From Acidobacteriota bacterium (GTDB lineage: Bacteria > Acidobacteriota > Blastocatellia > Pyrinomonadales > Pyrinomonadaceae): a stretch of DNA of 64,000 bases. The stretch spans positions 186,001 through 250,000 of the forward strand of contig JAOAPY010000013.1 in NCBI GenBank assembly GCA_025463135.1. The letters are read 5' to 3'. The notes beneath the pieces were generated by a model. The model saw only the letters and a list, made by a program, of their open reading frames with translations. It had not been told where the DNA came from and did no database searches. The first letter of the stretch is position 1. Each line of letters begins with the position of its first letter. Below, one piece after another: positions 16,537 to 25,443 of the stretch. The position numbers were made by a program, and so were the translations under genes.

Positions 16537-17099
16537 CGAACCCCTCCGATCTTGCCGAACACCCTTGCAAACTGTTTTCTTCCTCGCGCTACCAGACTGC
16601 CGACGTTCGTCTCTTTCAGTGAAAGCGTTTCGGCAATTTCGCGATACGAAAGTCCCTGCTGTTTTAGAAGCAGGCAACTGCGCATTGGCTCCTTTATTTT
16701 ATCAAGAGCGCGCCGCGCCTCTTCAATCTCAAGGCGTCGTTCGTAATCCTCTTCCGGAGCCTTCCAGCCCTCGCCGAATGTTTCCTGCGAGTACACGGTG
16801 TCGCGCGCCATCGATCGGCTTTGGCCCCGAATCGTATTGCGCGCCACATTAAGCGTAACCCGAAGTAACCACGGCCGCAGCAGCTCTTCGCCCGGCGTTG
16901 AATCCTGGTAGCGGTAGAGTCTTAAAAAGACCTCTTGTGTTACGTCTTCAGCCAGAGCAGCGTCGCGCAAAACGGCGCGAGCCGTCCGGAAAACGGCACG
17001 GTGGTGAAGCGTGAACGCCTCGTCAAAACTGAGCGAGGACGCCACAGTCGCGATTTGGTCAGGCATGGAGTCTATTAAGGCTCTAGCTTGTCCGCTCAT
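16533..17099 (-). CDS. ECF RNA polymerase sigma factor (sigma-70 family)
   Basis: Directs RNA polymerase to an alternative promoter set. The 188-residue length is normal for the ECF group. Region 2 is visible at about 27-90 with EDVTQEVFLRLYRYQ (51-65) and PWLLRVTLNVARNTIR. After a charged linker, region 4 with its helix-turn-helix lies at about 148-180 (GLSYREIAETLSLKETNVGSLVARGRKQ). It is the first gene of an operon with its anti-sigma factor and at least one DUF4097 protein. ECF systems usually autoregulate from a promoter upstream of the sigma gene, here the 207-bp divergent gap before hemE, but I could not identify a convincing motif there. Confidence 0.92.
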   Translation of the reverse strand: MSGQARALIDSMPDQIATVASSLSFDEAFTLHHRAVFRTARAVLRDAALAEDVTQEVFLRLYRYQDSTPGEELLRPWLLRVTLNVARNTIRGQSRSMARDTVYSQETFGEGWKAPEEDYERRLEIEEARRALDKIKEPMRSCLLLKQQGLSYREIAETLSLKETNVGSLVARGRKQFARVFGKIGGVR

Positions 17100-17306
17100 T
17101 CATTCACCGCTCTCTCGAAAGTGTAAACACCGCTAAACTGCGGTTTGTGGCAACTTTGTCGGCTACGGCCGGCCCAGTCAATTACCGCTTTCCGGGCGGT
17201 GTATTGTAGTCTGATGAGTGTGTCAAGCCAATCAAGCTACAAGGGCGTTGAACGACAGCGAGGACGGGAAAGTTCGAGACCGAATTCTCAGTGATTCGAG
17301 GAATGA

Positions 17307-18359
17307 GTGCCGGAAAACACCCCACACCTGACTGATGAACTTCGCGAAAGTCCTTTTATGCGCGCCTGCCGACGCCAGCCGGCGCCCTACACCCCCATCT
17401 GGTTGATGCGCCAGGCGGGTCGATACATGCCTGAATATCGCGAGGTCCGCTCGCGCATGAGCTTTCTTGAATTGTGCAAGACGCCGGATCTGGCCGCCGA
17501 AGTAACTGTAACCGCCGTCGAGCGCCTGGGTGTCGATGCGGCGATTATCTTCGCGGACATTCTGCTCATTATTGAGCCAATGGGTATCGAACTGGGATTT
17601 GCCGGGGGCGATGGACCCGTAATACATAACCCGGTGCGTAGCTCGGCCGACGTAGATCGCCTGCGTGAGGTCGACGATATCGCTTCACTTAATTTTGTTT
17701 TTGAAGCGATTCGAAAAACTCGCCAGGCCCTGGCGCCTGGTCTTCCCCTGATCGGATTCTGTGGGGCGCCGTTTACTCTCGCCTCGTACATCATTGAGGG
17801 CGGAGGGTCAAAGAATTACATCAACACCAAACGATTGATGTACAACGACAGCGGTGCGTGGCATGCGATGATGGCCTTGATCTCGCGCGCGCTGACAAAA
17901 TATTTGAACGCACAAGTCGACGCCGGCGCGCAAGCCGTCCAATTATTTGATTCGTGGGTCGGCTGTCTGAGCCCCGACGATTATCGCGAATATGTTCTGC
18001 CCCATACGCAAAGCGTGATCAGCAGTGTTGCCCCAGGTGTTCCGGTGCTGCACTTTGGGACCGGCACCGCGGCGCTGCTGGAGCTCATGCGCGAGGCCGG
18101 TGGAGATGTCATTGGCTTTGACTGGCGCGTGCGTCTGGATCAGGCGTGGGAGCGAGTCGGACACGATGTCGCGGTCATGGGTAACCTGGATCCGGTTTCG
18201 TTGTTCGCGAACGTAGAGCACGTGCGCGCCGAAGCAAAGAAGATTCTCGATTACGCCGCGGGACGTCCCGGGCATATTTTCAATCTGGGCCACGGGATCT
18301 TGCCGGAAACGCCGGTCGCCAACGTGATGGCGCTGGTCGAGCGTGTGCATGAGGGGTAG
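17307..18359 (+). CDS. hemE: Uroporphyrinogen decarboxylase
   Basis: Decarboxylates the four acetate side chains of uroporphyrinogen III to give coproporphyrinogen III in heme synthesis; a soluble cytoplasmic enzyme. The 350-residue protein has the N-terminal MRQAGRYMPEYR signature (34-45), the conserved Asp in IIFADIL (Asp84), GFCGAPFTLASYI, LFDSWVGCLSP and the C-terminal NLGHGILPETP motif. The start is GTG at 17307, with AGGA 6 nt upstream. First of three heme genes on this strand, with hemH 97 bp and hemY about 1.3 kb downstream. The order E-H-Y implies the protoporphyrin-dependent route. The oxidation of coproporphyrinogen must be encoded elsewhere. Confidence 0.96.
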   Translation: MPENTPHLTDELRESPFMRACRRQPAPYTPIWLMRQAGRYMPEYREVRSRMSFLELCKTPDLAAEVTVTAVERLGVDAAIIFADILLIIEPMGIELGFAGGDGPVIHNPVRSSADVDRLREVDDIASLNFVFEAIRKTRQALAPGLPLIGFCGAPFTLASYIIEGGGSKNYINTKRLMYNDSGAWHAMMALISRALTKYLNAQVDAGAQAVQLFDSWVGCLSPDDYREYVLPHTQSVISSVAPGVPVLHFGTGTAALLELMREAGGDVIGFDWRVRLDQAWERVGHDVAVMGNLDPVSLFANVEHVRAEAKKILDYAAGRPGHIFNLGHGILPETPVANVMALVERVHEG

Positions 18360-18456
18360 GACCAAAGACGCATTTGTCCATAGAAGTGCGGCGCAACTGG
18401 ATTCTTGCGGGTTGGCACCCTCCTTCGAATTAGCCAATCTATTTTTGATTACGTTA

Positions 18457-19506
18457 ATGACGAAATACGACGCAATACTTATCTTGTCATTCGGCGGGCC
18501 GGAAGGAATGGACGACGTGCTTCCCTTCCTCGAAAACGTTTTGCATGGGCGCAAGGTGCCGCGCGAACGGATGCTGCAGGTCGCGCAGCACTACGAATTG
18601 TTTGGCGGCGTTAGTCCCATCAACGGCCAGAATCGAAAACTGATCGCGGCATTAAAACAGGAACTGGAAGAGCACGGCCCGCCACTGCCGATTTACTGGG
18701 GCAATCGCAACTGGCATCCAATGCTCGCGAACACCTTGCGACAAATGGCGGATGACGGGATCAAGAATGCGCTGGCCTTTGTGACGTCCGCTTACAGTTC
18801 TTACTCCAGTTGCCGCCAATATCTGGAGGACATCGCCGGCGCACAGAAAATGATTGGCGAAACAGCACCGCGAGTCCAAAAAGTTCGCGCGTTCTACAAT
18901 CATCCCGGGTTCATCGAGGCAAACAGCGACAACGTGCGAACTGCACTCGAAGAGATTCCCGAACTTCGCCGCACAGCGACACAGATCGCCTTTACGGCGC
19001 ACAGCATTCCGCGCGCGATGGCTGACAACTGTGCTTATGAAGCGCAGCTTCAGGAGGCAGCCGGTCTGGTGGCGCGCGCCGTCGGTCATGATAATTGGCG
19101 CGTTGTCTATCAGAGTCGCAGTGGTCCACCAACGCAAGCCTGGCTGGAACCGGACATCATGGTCCACTTGAAAGAACTCAAACAGTCCGGGGTCACCGAC
19201 GTAGTCGTTGCTCCCATCGGTTTCGTTTCCGATCACATGGAAATTGTCTATGACCTCGACACTGAAGCGCGCCAATTCTCGGAACAACTCGGACTGAATA
19301 TGGTGCGGGCGCGGACCGCGGGCACACATCCGGCGTTCATAAAAATGATCCGCGAGTTGATTTTGGAGAGAATGCAACCAGACCGGCCAGGAGCTTTCAC
19401 GATTGACCAGCAGCCCTTGCTTGATACCTGCACGGAAGGGTGCTGTGCAAAGGGAATTGTATTCGCAGCAGGCGAGGGGAAGCCACCCTTCCTAACCTCG
19501 AGTTGA
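18457..19506 (+). CDS. hemH: Ferrochelatase
   Basis: Inserts Fe2+ into the porphyrin in the last step of heme synthesis. I start it at MTKYDAILILSFGGPEG, the usual N-terminus of the family, giving 349 residues; the frame extends 38 codons upstream through intergenic DNA. There is no obvious ribosome-binding site at this ATG. Conserved features: YWGNRNWHP, TSAYSSYSSCRQY, FTAHSIP with catalytic His182, YQSRSGPP and VAPIGFVSDHMEIVYDLD. Near the C-terminus three cysteines occur in DTCTEGCC. Some ferrochelatases carry a C-terminal [2Fe-2S] cluster, but whether these ligate metal is unknown. Confidence 0.95.
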   Translation: MTKYDAILILSFGGPEGMDDVLPFLENVLHGRKVPRERMLQVAQHYELFGGVSPINGQNRKLIAALKQELEEHGPPLPIYWGNRNWHPMLANTLRQMADDGIKNALAFVTSAYSSYSSCRQYLEDIAGAQKMIGETAPRVQKVRAFYNHPGFIEANSDNVRTALEEIPELRRTATQIAFTAHSIPRAMADNCAYEAQLQEAAGLVARAVGHDNWRVVYQSRSGPPTQAWLEPDIMVHLKELKQSGVTDVVVAPIGFVSDHMEIVYDLDTEARQFSEQLGLNMVRARTAGTHPAFIKMIRELILERMQPDRPGAFTIDQQPLLDTCTEGCCAKGIVFAAGEGKPPFLTSS

Positions 19507-19619
19507 TCAAGAATACGAGACAGACGCTGATCGAGCGGCCTTAAGGTCGAGGCAACCCACAAGATTCGAAGTCTCCAGGTCCGGAAGGCGGGCTTGCCCC
19601 CGCGGAATGTAACTCAGAC

Positions 19620-21089
19620 ATGCAAGTTCAAAGGCAGCCAAAGCGAATTGTAATCATCGGTGGAGGTATCACGGGACTCGCGGCTGCTCATCGCCTTCTC
19701 GAACTGACAAAAAGTGACCAACCACTTGAAGTGCTGCTCCTCGAAGGAAGTTCCCGAGTCGGCGGCGTTTTGAAAACAACCGAGCGCGATGGTTTTTTGA
19801 TCGAAGCCGGCGCCGATTCATTCATTTCTGATAAGCCGGAGGCGATCGCCCTGGCCCACCGCCTCGGCATCTCTTCCCGCTTAATTGAAACGAACGAAAA
19901 TCATCGCCGTAGTTTCATCGTGCGCAAAGGACGACTGCGGCCTGTACCGGACGGTTTTCAATTGCTCGCGCCCACACGATTCTGGCCCTTTGTCACCACA
20001 GACATTTTCAGCTGGCCGGGCAAGGCAAGGATGGCGCTCGATCTGATCATTCCCAAACGCGCGGCAAACGGTGATGACGACGAGAGCCTGGCTGAATTCG
20101 TGCGGCGTCGTTTGGGACGCGAGGCCTTTGAACGCATGGCCCAACCAATGATTGGCGGGATCTATACTGCCGACCCGGAAAAGCTCAGCCTGCGCGCCAC
20201 GCTGCCGCGGTTTCTCGATATGGAGAAAAACCACGGCAGCGTCATCCGCGCCATGTGGAAACAACGGCGCAATACAACGTTGGTAAGCGGAGCCATGGGC
20301 AAGAAGTCGAGCTCAGCGGAAACTGGTGTGAGCGGTCCGCGCTATAGTTTATTTCTCTCGTTTGATCGCGGCATGCAGGTCCTTGTCGATGAGCTTTCTG
20401 CGCGTGTTCAGGATCAGATTCGGCTGAACACAAGAGCGGAATCTCTGTCGTTGAGCGAATGCGGGACCACCTGGAACATTCGACTAACCGATCGTACCTC
20501 AATTGAGGCTGACTTCGTTTGCCTGGCAATTCCGGCATATGCAGCTGCTGCGCTGTTGCAAGAGACGGACGCGGAACTTTCCCATCTGTTGAACCAAATT
20601 GAGTACGCATCCACTGCCACCATTAATCTCGCCTATAGACGCGTGGATATTCCGCATGCGTTGGATGGCTTCGGCTTTGTGGTGCCCTTCATTGAAAGTC
20701 GATCGATACTTGCGTGTACTTTTAGCAGTGTGAAGTTCGCGGGCCGGGCGCCTGAGGAACATGTACTGCTGCGCGCGTTCCTGGGCGGCGCTTTGCAACC
20801 ACACCTGTTCGAATTGGGCGAAGACGAAATGCTTCGGCGCGTGCGTGAAGACCTGCGCGACTTGCTCGGCCTCGTTAAGCCTCCACTCTTTTCCGTGGTC
20901 CAGAAATGGCGGCGTTCGATGCCCCAGTATCATGTCGGACACCTGGACCTGGTGTCGCGCATCAGAGCTCGCGCACAAACACTGCCGGGGTTACACCTCG
21001 CCGGGAATTCCTATGGCGGCGCAGGCGTTCCCGATTGCATTCGCAGCGGTGAAGCGGCGGCTGAGAAGGCTCTAGCTCCAAACCAGTGA
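19620..21089 (+). CDS. hemY: Protoporphyrinogen oxidase, FAD-dependent HemY type
   Basis: Oxidises protoporphyrinogen IX (or coproporphyrinogen III, in enzymes of the coproporphyrin route) using FAD and oxygen. The 489-residue protein starts with a dinucleotide-binding motif IVIIGGGITGLAAAHRL (10-26). It continues with LLLEGSSRVGGVLKT, GFLIEAGADSF, the substrate-domain phrase MAQPMIGGIYTADPEKLSLRATLP and the C-terminal FAD motif LHLAGNSYGGAGVPDCIRSGEAAA. This oxygen-dependent form implies aerobic growth. It completes the heme block after hemE and hemH, with a 113-bp gap before it. Confidence 0.94.
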   Translation: MQVQRQPKRIVIIGGGITGLAAAHRLLELTKSDQPLEVLLLEGSSRVGGVLKTTERDGFLIEAGADSFISDKPEAIALAHRLGISSRLIETNENHRRSFIVRKGRLRPVPDGFQLLAPTRFWPFVTTDIFSWPGKARMALDLIIPKRAANGDDDESLAEFVRRRLGREAFERMAQPMIGGIYTADPEKLSLRATLPRFLDMEKNHGSVIRAMWKQRRNTTLVSGAMGKKSSSAETGVSGPRYSLFLSFDRGMQVLVDELSARVQDQIRLNTRAESLSLSECGTTWNIRLTDRTSIEADFVCLAIPAYAAAALLQETDAELSHLLNQIEYASTATINLAYRRVDIPHALDGFGFVVPFIESRSILACTFSSVKFAGRAPEEHVLLRAFLGGALQPHLFELGEDEMLRRVREDLRDLLGLVKPPLFSVVQKWRRSMPQYHVGHLDLVSRIRARAQTLPGLHLAGNSYGGAGVPDCIRSGEAAAEKALAPNQ

Positions 21090-21145
21090 CCTCTGAGGGG
21101 TTATTCTCAAAATAGATCCGTCGAGCGCAGCGTCCAGAACCCCGA

Positions 21146-21439
21146 TCATGCTGCTTTCTTCACAGCCGACTCAAGAATCTCATGAAGCAGCGTCTGATAG
21201 GGCCGTCCCTTTTTCGCTGCGAGCTTTCGCAGCTTTGCGAGCAGTGCAGGTTCGATGCGAAAAGCAATTAGCTGCTTCGCCTTTCCCGTCCTTGGTCTGC
21301 CGACGCGCGTGGCTCTTGCCAACGCTTCATCGGTCGACTCAGGAATGTCGCTGAAATCGATCTTATTTTCCAAAATACGCTTTGCGCTCTTTGCGGGACG
21401 CTCGGCGGGCGCTGATGATGCGGATTGTCTCTTGGCCAT
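21146..21439 (-). CDS. BrnA-like antitoxin (ribbon-helix-helix)
   Basis: A 97-residue basic protein of the BrnA antitoxin type. Characteristic phrases are ENKIDFSDIPESTDEALARATRVGRPR and a C-terminal ribbon-helix-helix segment, KAKQLIAFRIEPALLAKLRKLAAKKGRPYQTLLHEILE. BrnA normally binds and neutralises the ribonuclease BrnT and represses the brnTA promoter. AAGGAG lies 9 nt upstream of the ATG. Its 5' end overlaps the remnant of brnT in another frame by 77 nt, so translational coupling was probably original. Since the partner is truncated, this is now an orphan antitoxin or DNA-binding protein. Confidence 0.85.
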   Translation of the reverse strand: MAKRQSASSAPAERPAKSAKRILENKIDFSDIPESTDEALARATRVGRPRTGKAKQLIAFRIEPALLAKLRKLAAKKGRPYQTLLHEILESAVKKAA

Positions 21440-21521
21440 TGGTGGAACTCCTTAACGTGTAAACGAGCAGGACGATGCGGTTCGCTGTTGATCGACCGAG
21501 TCGCCTTTGAAATATCCCCAT
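21363..21521 (-). pseudogene. 5'-truncated BrnT-like toxin
   Basis: A 52-codon frame overlaps the start of the antitoxin gene. Its translation contains GRSTANRIVLLVYTLR and ends ETIRIISARRASRKERKAYF, which matches the C-terminal half of BrnT ribonucleases; RIISARRA-RKER is the family hallmark. About 40 N-terminal residues, including the usual FEWDPxKAxxNxxKHGV start, are absent. An in-frame stop lies four codons before the first ATG, and unrelated sequence follows. The domain identity is clear from motifs; inactivity is inferred from the missing half. Confidence 0.75.
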
Positions 21522-21567
21522 GAGAACACATTAGCGTATATACACTATGATAGGTGAGCCCGCACTC

Positions 21568-24027
21568 TTACCTTTGGATTAGCTTTTCGATCCAAGCCTC
21601 GTTGGTTAGTCTTAGGGGCAGGAACGCTTCGCGTGGGGCAGTCGTCTCCACGTGCATGTTGTCGTCGGTATTGATCACGGCGCCCCTGGTCGCCGGACCC
21701 AAACGCATCTCGTCGCAAACGTACCATGCTCGCACGTCGGCTTCAGTCTTCATGCCCACCCGCGACAACTCGTTGGCGATGCGCTGATCACGCATACGCT
21801 CTGCAATGCGATCCAGGTTCAACGGTTCCTGGCTGCCAAGCAGCACCAAATCCTTTCCCTGCGCATTCCCGCCGACTCGGAATACCATGACATGCGGAAA
21901 GACCTGGTGAAAGGTTGCCAGCACTGATCGCAAGCTTTCGTTGGACAGTTGATATACCTGCAGCCATTGCACAAACACCCCGGCATCATTCAATCGCCGG
22001 CGTCCCAACTGGAAGAATTCTTCCGTAAACAGGTTCGCCACACCGGGCACCCAGGGATGGCTGGGCTCGCTCATGATCAGATCATAACGCTCCGGACTGC
22101 CGCGCAGATAAGTGCGCGCATCGTCAATCACCAGATGGAGCCGCGGATCATTCAGCGGGTGATTATTAACGTGTTCAAAGAAGCGCGAGGCCGCGACTGT
22201 CGCCGGTTCGAGTTCAACGCATGTTACCGACTCGATTGGCGACTGCAAGATCGCGCCCGCACTCACCCCGGAAGCAAAGCCAACAATCAATCCATTTTTG
22301 ATCGAAGGCGCCAGCAGTATCGGCAACTGGGCCAGCATGACCTGCGTGGCCATGTCTTCTCCATCCGAGGCATTGGTGCGGCCATTAATCGCCAGTGCGG
22401 TAATGTCCCAATCTTTACGGACCGATACGGTTGAGGTAGGCCCTTCTTCATACATCAACAGTTCATGTCGGCCATTCGGCGGCTTTGTTGCTTCGCTATC
22501 ACTTCCCGGCTCCCGCGATTTGGCAAGCACGCGCACCAGACTGTCGTAGGCGCCTATTGAAAGCTCATTCAGATTCAGGCGCGGAGCAAGTAAAAAGGAT
22601 GCCAGGATCAGTACGACGGATCCGCCGACGGCAAAAGCCCGGACCACGTCGCGATCTTTCGCAGGGTACATGGCAGGGAATGCGATGCCGGCGATCAGGA
22701 AACAAAGCGCTGCCGCCAGGACGATTGTGAAACGCGTGCCGGTCCTGGGGATCAGGATGAAGCCCGCGCAAAAAGCTCCAAAGATTGCGCCCACTGTGTT
22801 CACCGCATAACTGCGCCCAACGAGCCGCACTGATAAATCTTCACGCGCGCCGCTGGCCCACACCAACACGACTGGCATGACCGTGCCCATCAGGATCGCC
22901 GGCAGCAGAACCAGCAAAGCTGCGCAAACTATTTGCAGAGTCAGCAAACCGCCCCAGGTTCCCACGTTTGATTTCAGACCGGCGAGCACCAGCAAGCCAG
23001 GCACCTGATTTACTACGCCAAGGCTCAATAACAACGCCACTCCGGTAGCGATCTCTACCTTGAAAATCGTGCGCCGCAAACTTCGTGTCCGGACCTTGCG
23101 GCCAATCTCATAAGCTCCCAGCGAGAGGCCAATGAGAAACAGGGCCACGACTATGCTGAACGCGTAAGTGCTCGAACCAATCACCATGGTCAGCACGCGT
23201 GTCCAGGCGACCTGCGTGCTTATCGTCACAAAACCCGAAACAAACGCACACGAAAGCCAGAATATGGTCCCTTCGGCAAATGCAGCGGCGGCAGAAACCT
23301 TTTCAACTTGCGCTTGCGGTGCAGCCGAGACAGCTCCCTCAAAATTTTTCGCGTGGGCTCTGTTCGCGCGATCCAGAGCCATCGCCACCAGCCCGATAAC
23401 GACATTAGTGATCGCGGCAACATAAATCGTTCTTCTTAGACCCCAGGTTGGCAATAGGAAAAACCCAGCGGCCACGGTGCCCAGAATCGCCCCACAAAGA
23501 TTGTAGGTGTAGAGCCTGGTTACGGACGTAGACTTAAACCGTCGGCTCCGCATTAGCACTGCGGCCAAAACCGGTAGCGTTGCTCCCATCAGAGTCGTAG
23601 GGACCAGTAAAGTGATTCCGGAGAGGACAAACCGCCACAAGCTAAACACGTAGAAGTTAGGGTGCAGTTGCTGCCAGACGAGCGCGTAGATCTGATCGAC
23701 TAAACGGAAGAGCCAGGGAATAAGCAGAGCGTAAATGGCAATCGCGATCTCAATCAGCCCGTAAGCACGCAAAGGCCTTTTTACGCGGGCGCCCAAACGA
23801 CCAGCGAGCGCGCTGCCCAAAGCGAGACCGCCCATGAACGAAGCCAACACTGTGCTAACGGCCAGCGTGGTCGCGCCAAATACCAATCCCAACATCCGCG
23901 CCCACAACACTTCATAGATCAATCCTGTCATTCCTGACAGAACAAAACAGATGGCGATAACCGAGATGCTGCGCGACGAATAGACGCCGAGTTCATGGGA
24001 CTGCTCGACAGTTCGAAGATTTGTCAT
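21568..24027 (-). CDS. Fused MFS-type membrane protein and spermidine-synthase-like domain
   Basis: An 819-residue two-part protein. Residues about 1-480 contain 12 or more hydrophobic segments beginning VIAICFVLSGMTGLIYEVLWARM, with a repeat of the motif in FWLSCAFVSGFVTISTQVAWTRVL. The C-terminal ~300 residues form a Rossmann methyltransferase fold of the spermidine-synthase type (GLIVGFASGVSAG, VTCVELEPATVAASRFF, LHLVIDDARTYLRGSPERYDLIMSEPSHPWVPGVANLFTEEFF). Fusions of this type are common in environmental bacteria; true polyamine synthesis is unproven and the substrate unknown. I start it at MTNLRTVE, whose ATG lies 2 nt after the DUF58 stop, implying translational coupling. Confidence 0.85.
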   Translation of the reverse strand: MTNLRTVEQSHELGVYSSRSISVIAICFVLSGMTGLIYEVLWARMLGLVFGATTLAVSTVLASFMGGLALGSALAGRLGARVKRPLRAYGLIEIAIAIYALLIPWLFRLVDQIYALVWQQLHPNFYVFSLWRFVLSGITLLVPTTLMGATLPVLAAVLMRSRRFKSTSVTRLYTYNLCGAILGTVAAGFFLLPTWGLRRTIYVAAITNVVIGLVAMALDRANRAHAKNFEGAVSAAPQAQVEKVSAAAAFAEGTIFWLSCAFVSGFVTISTQVAWTRVLTMVIGSSTYAFSIVVALFLIGLSLGAYEIGRKVRTRSLRRTIFKVEIATGVALLLSLGVVNQVPGLLVLAGLKSNVGTWGGLLTLQIVCAALLVLLPAILMGTVMPVVLVWASGAREDLSVRLVGRSYAVNTVGAIFGAFCAGFILIPRTGTRFTIVLAAALCFLIAGIAFPAMYPAKDRDVVRAFAVGGSVVLILASFLLAPRLNLNELSIGAYDSLVRVLAKSREPGSDSEATKPPNGRHELLMYEEGPTSTVSVRKDWDITALAINGRTNASDGEDMATQVMLAQLPILLAPSIKNGLIVGFASGVSAGAILQSPIESVTCVELEPATVAASRFFEHVNNHPLNDPRLHLVIDDARTYLRGSPERYDLIMSEPSHPWVPGVANLFTEEFFQLGRRRLNDAGVFVQWLQVYQLSNESLRSVLATFHQVFPHVMVFRVGGNAQGKDLVLLGSQEPLNLDRIAERMRDQRIANELSRVGMKTEADVRAWYVCDEMRLGPATRGAVINTDDNMHVETTAPREAFLPLRLTNEAWIEKLIQR

Positions 24028-24029
24028 TT

Positions 24030-25421
24030 CTATAGGTAGATGACGTGCGAATTTCGCCAAACGTGAGCGGGTATTGAACCGGGTGCAGACGAAGTTAGCA
24101 GGATCCCGAAATCGCCCGCTGCCGACGCAGCTTGCGGAGAGGCTTCCTCAATTTCCGCCACCTGCGTGAAGAATTCCGAGGCTTCAGCTTGCGGCGCCGC
24201 CAACGCCAGTCTTCGCAAACAGTCGTAAAGATGTTCCAGACCGGAACCAAACCTGCCGCGTTCACTGCCCACGATTAGCCGCACCTCGGCCCGCTCATCA
24301 ATAAAGTGTTTGGCCAACGAGGCTGCGAGTGTCACGCCCCGTTCGAACGCTGCCTTTGCCTCCGCGGTTTCGTCAGCTAACCGCGCGTCCAAAATAACGG
24401 TGATGCGACGCTCATCTTCCGATGTAAATTCGCGGACAGTAAGTCGTCGCGCTCGCGCGGTGGCCTTCCAGTCGATGTGCCTCAGATCATCCTGCGGTTG
24501 ATAATCACGCAGCGAAAACAAATCGTGCCCTACGCCACGCCGCAGCGATGCGCTTCGGCCGGCATACATCGGCAGCAGGTGAAGTTCGTCGCCTATTGCT
24601 TCGGGTTTTGGATAGACAATTAAATCGACGTTCCGAGCTCTCAGACGACGGCGTCGCCGCAGAAACCCGAAGGGGAAGCGCGTCGACAGTTCGAACCCGG
24701 TAATAAGTAAGTGACCTCGATTGGGGAAGAGTTGCTCGACCCTTTGTTCCGCAGCGGTGGCATGCGGCACATAAACAAAATAGGCCAGGGCCCGTTTTTG
24801 AAAGCGCGGGCGTCTTCTTTGCTTAGCGAGTCTTTCGCCGCCTTCGATCGGGCCGCGGGCCTCGACCATCGTGGAGAAAGATGGCAGTAGGCGCTTGGTG
24901 TTTCTTACCGTTACGATCACCGGAGCGGCTTCGCCGGCAAAGATGTGATCGGGAAAGCGAGCCGACACGGTGAGTTCGCGCAGCGAGGCTCGCGCCGACA
25001 TCCAGCCGACAAACATTGTGGACACGAGCACGGAAAAAACCAGAAACAGCAAATTGTTGCCCGTGTTCCAGGCAGCAAAGGCAACGACGGACACCAGAAT
25101 CAAATAGATTCCACCACCCGTAGTCAGTTCAACCGGAAGTTCCAGCCGGCCCAGCTCGAGACGTGCAGAGCGCGCCAGCGGCGGCACAACAAAAATTACA
25201 ATCAGGCCCGCGACAATCAGCGAGAGTATTGCCGCGGCCGCAGCCAGACCCGAGTTATCAGTGCGACGAGCAAGTACCGAGACGAGGGCTGTAGCCAGAC
25301 CGAATACAACCAGCAGAGTGGAGAAGATCGCTTTACGCCAATGTACGACAAACTTCAGTTTGTCGTTACTTCCCCTGGATGCCGGCGCGGGGTCGGCGAC
25401 AAACTGAAGTTTGTCGGACAT
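24030..25421 (-). CDS. DUF58 domain protein with repeat-derived N-terminus
   Basis: Partner of MoxR-type AAA ATPases. The 463-residue protein has two transmembrane segments at about 33-75, a beta-rich middle region (SARFPDHIFAGEAAPVIVTVRN) and the DUF58 signature GRSASLRRGVGHDLFSLRDYQPQDDLRHIDWKAT. A von Willebrand A-like C-terminal half follows (RRITVILDARLADETAEA). The best start is the ATG at 25421, with GGAAGGAAA just upstream. That ATG and the following 25 codons (MSDKLQFV...NDKLKFV) are encoded by a 78-bp palindromic repeat, inserted in frame. It follows moxR by 22 nt and precedes the spermidine-synthase fusion by 2 nt. Confidence 0.88.
   Translation of the reverse strand: MSDKLQFVADPAPASRGSNDKLKFVVHWRKAIFSTLLVVFGLATALVSVLARRTDNSGLAAAAAILSLIVAGLIVIFVVPPLARSARLELGRLELPVELTTGGGIYLILVSVVAFAAWNTGNNLLFLVFSVLVSTMFVGWMSARASLRELTVSARFPDHIFAGEAAPVIVTVRNTKRLLPSFSTMVEARGPIEGGERLAKQRRRPRFQKRALAYFVYVPHATAAEQRVEQLFPNRGHLLITGFELSTRFPFGFLRRRRRLRARNVDLIVYPKPEAIGDELHLLPMYAGRSASLRRGVGHDLFSLRDYQPQDDLRHIDWKATARARRLTVREFTSEDERRITVILDARLADETAEAKAAFERGVTLAASLAKHFIDERAEVRLIVGSERGRFGSGLEHLYDCLRRLALAAPQAEASEFFTQVAEIEEASPQAASAAGDFGILLTSSAPGSIPAHVWRNSHVIYL
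25343..25420. repeat. Palindromic element of the GACAAACT subfamily inside a coding sequence (78 bp)
   Basis: Inverted copies of GACAAACTTCAGTTTGTC bound a 35-bp spacer. At 78 bp the element is a multiple of three and open in the DUF58 frame, and its GGACAT end, read on the minus strand, provides most of the DUF58 start codon. Confidence 0.9.
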
Positions 25422-25443
25422 TTTTCCTTCCGCCTTCATCCTT

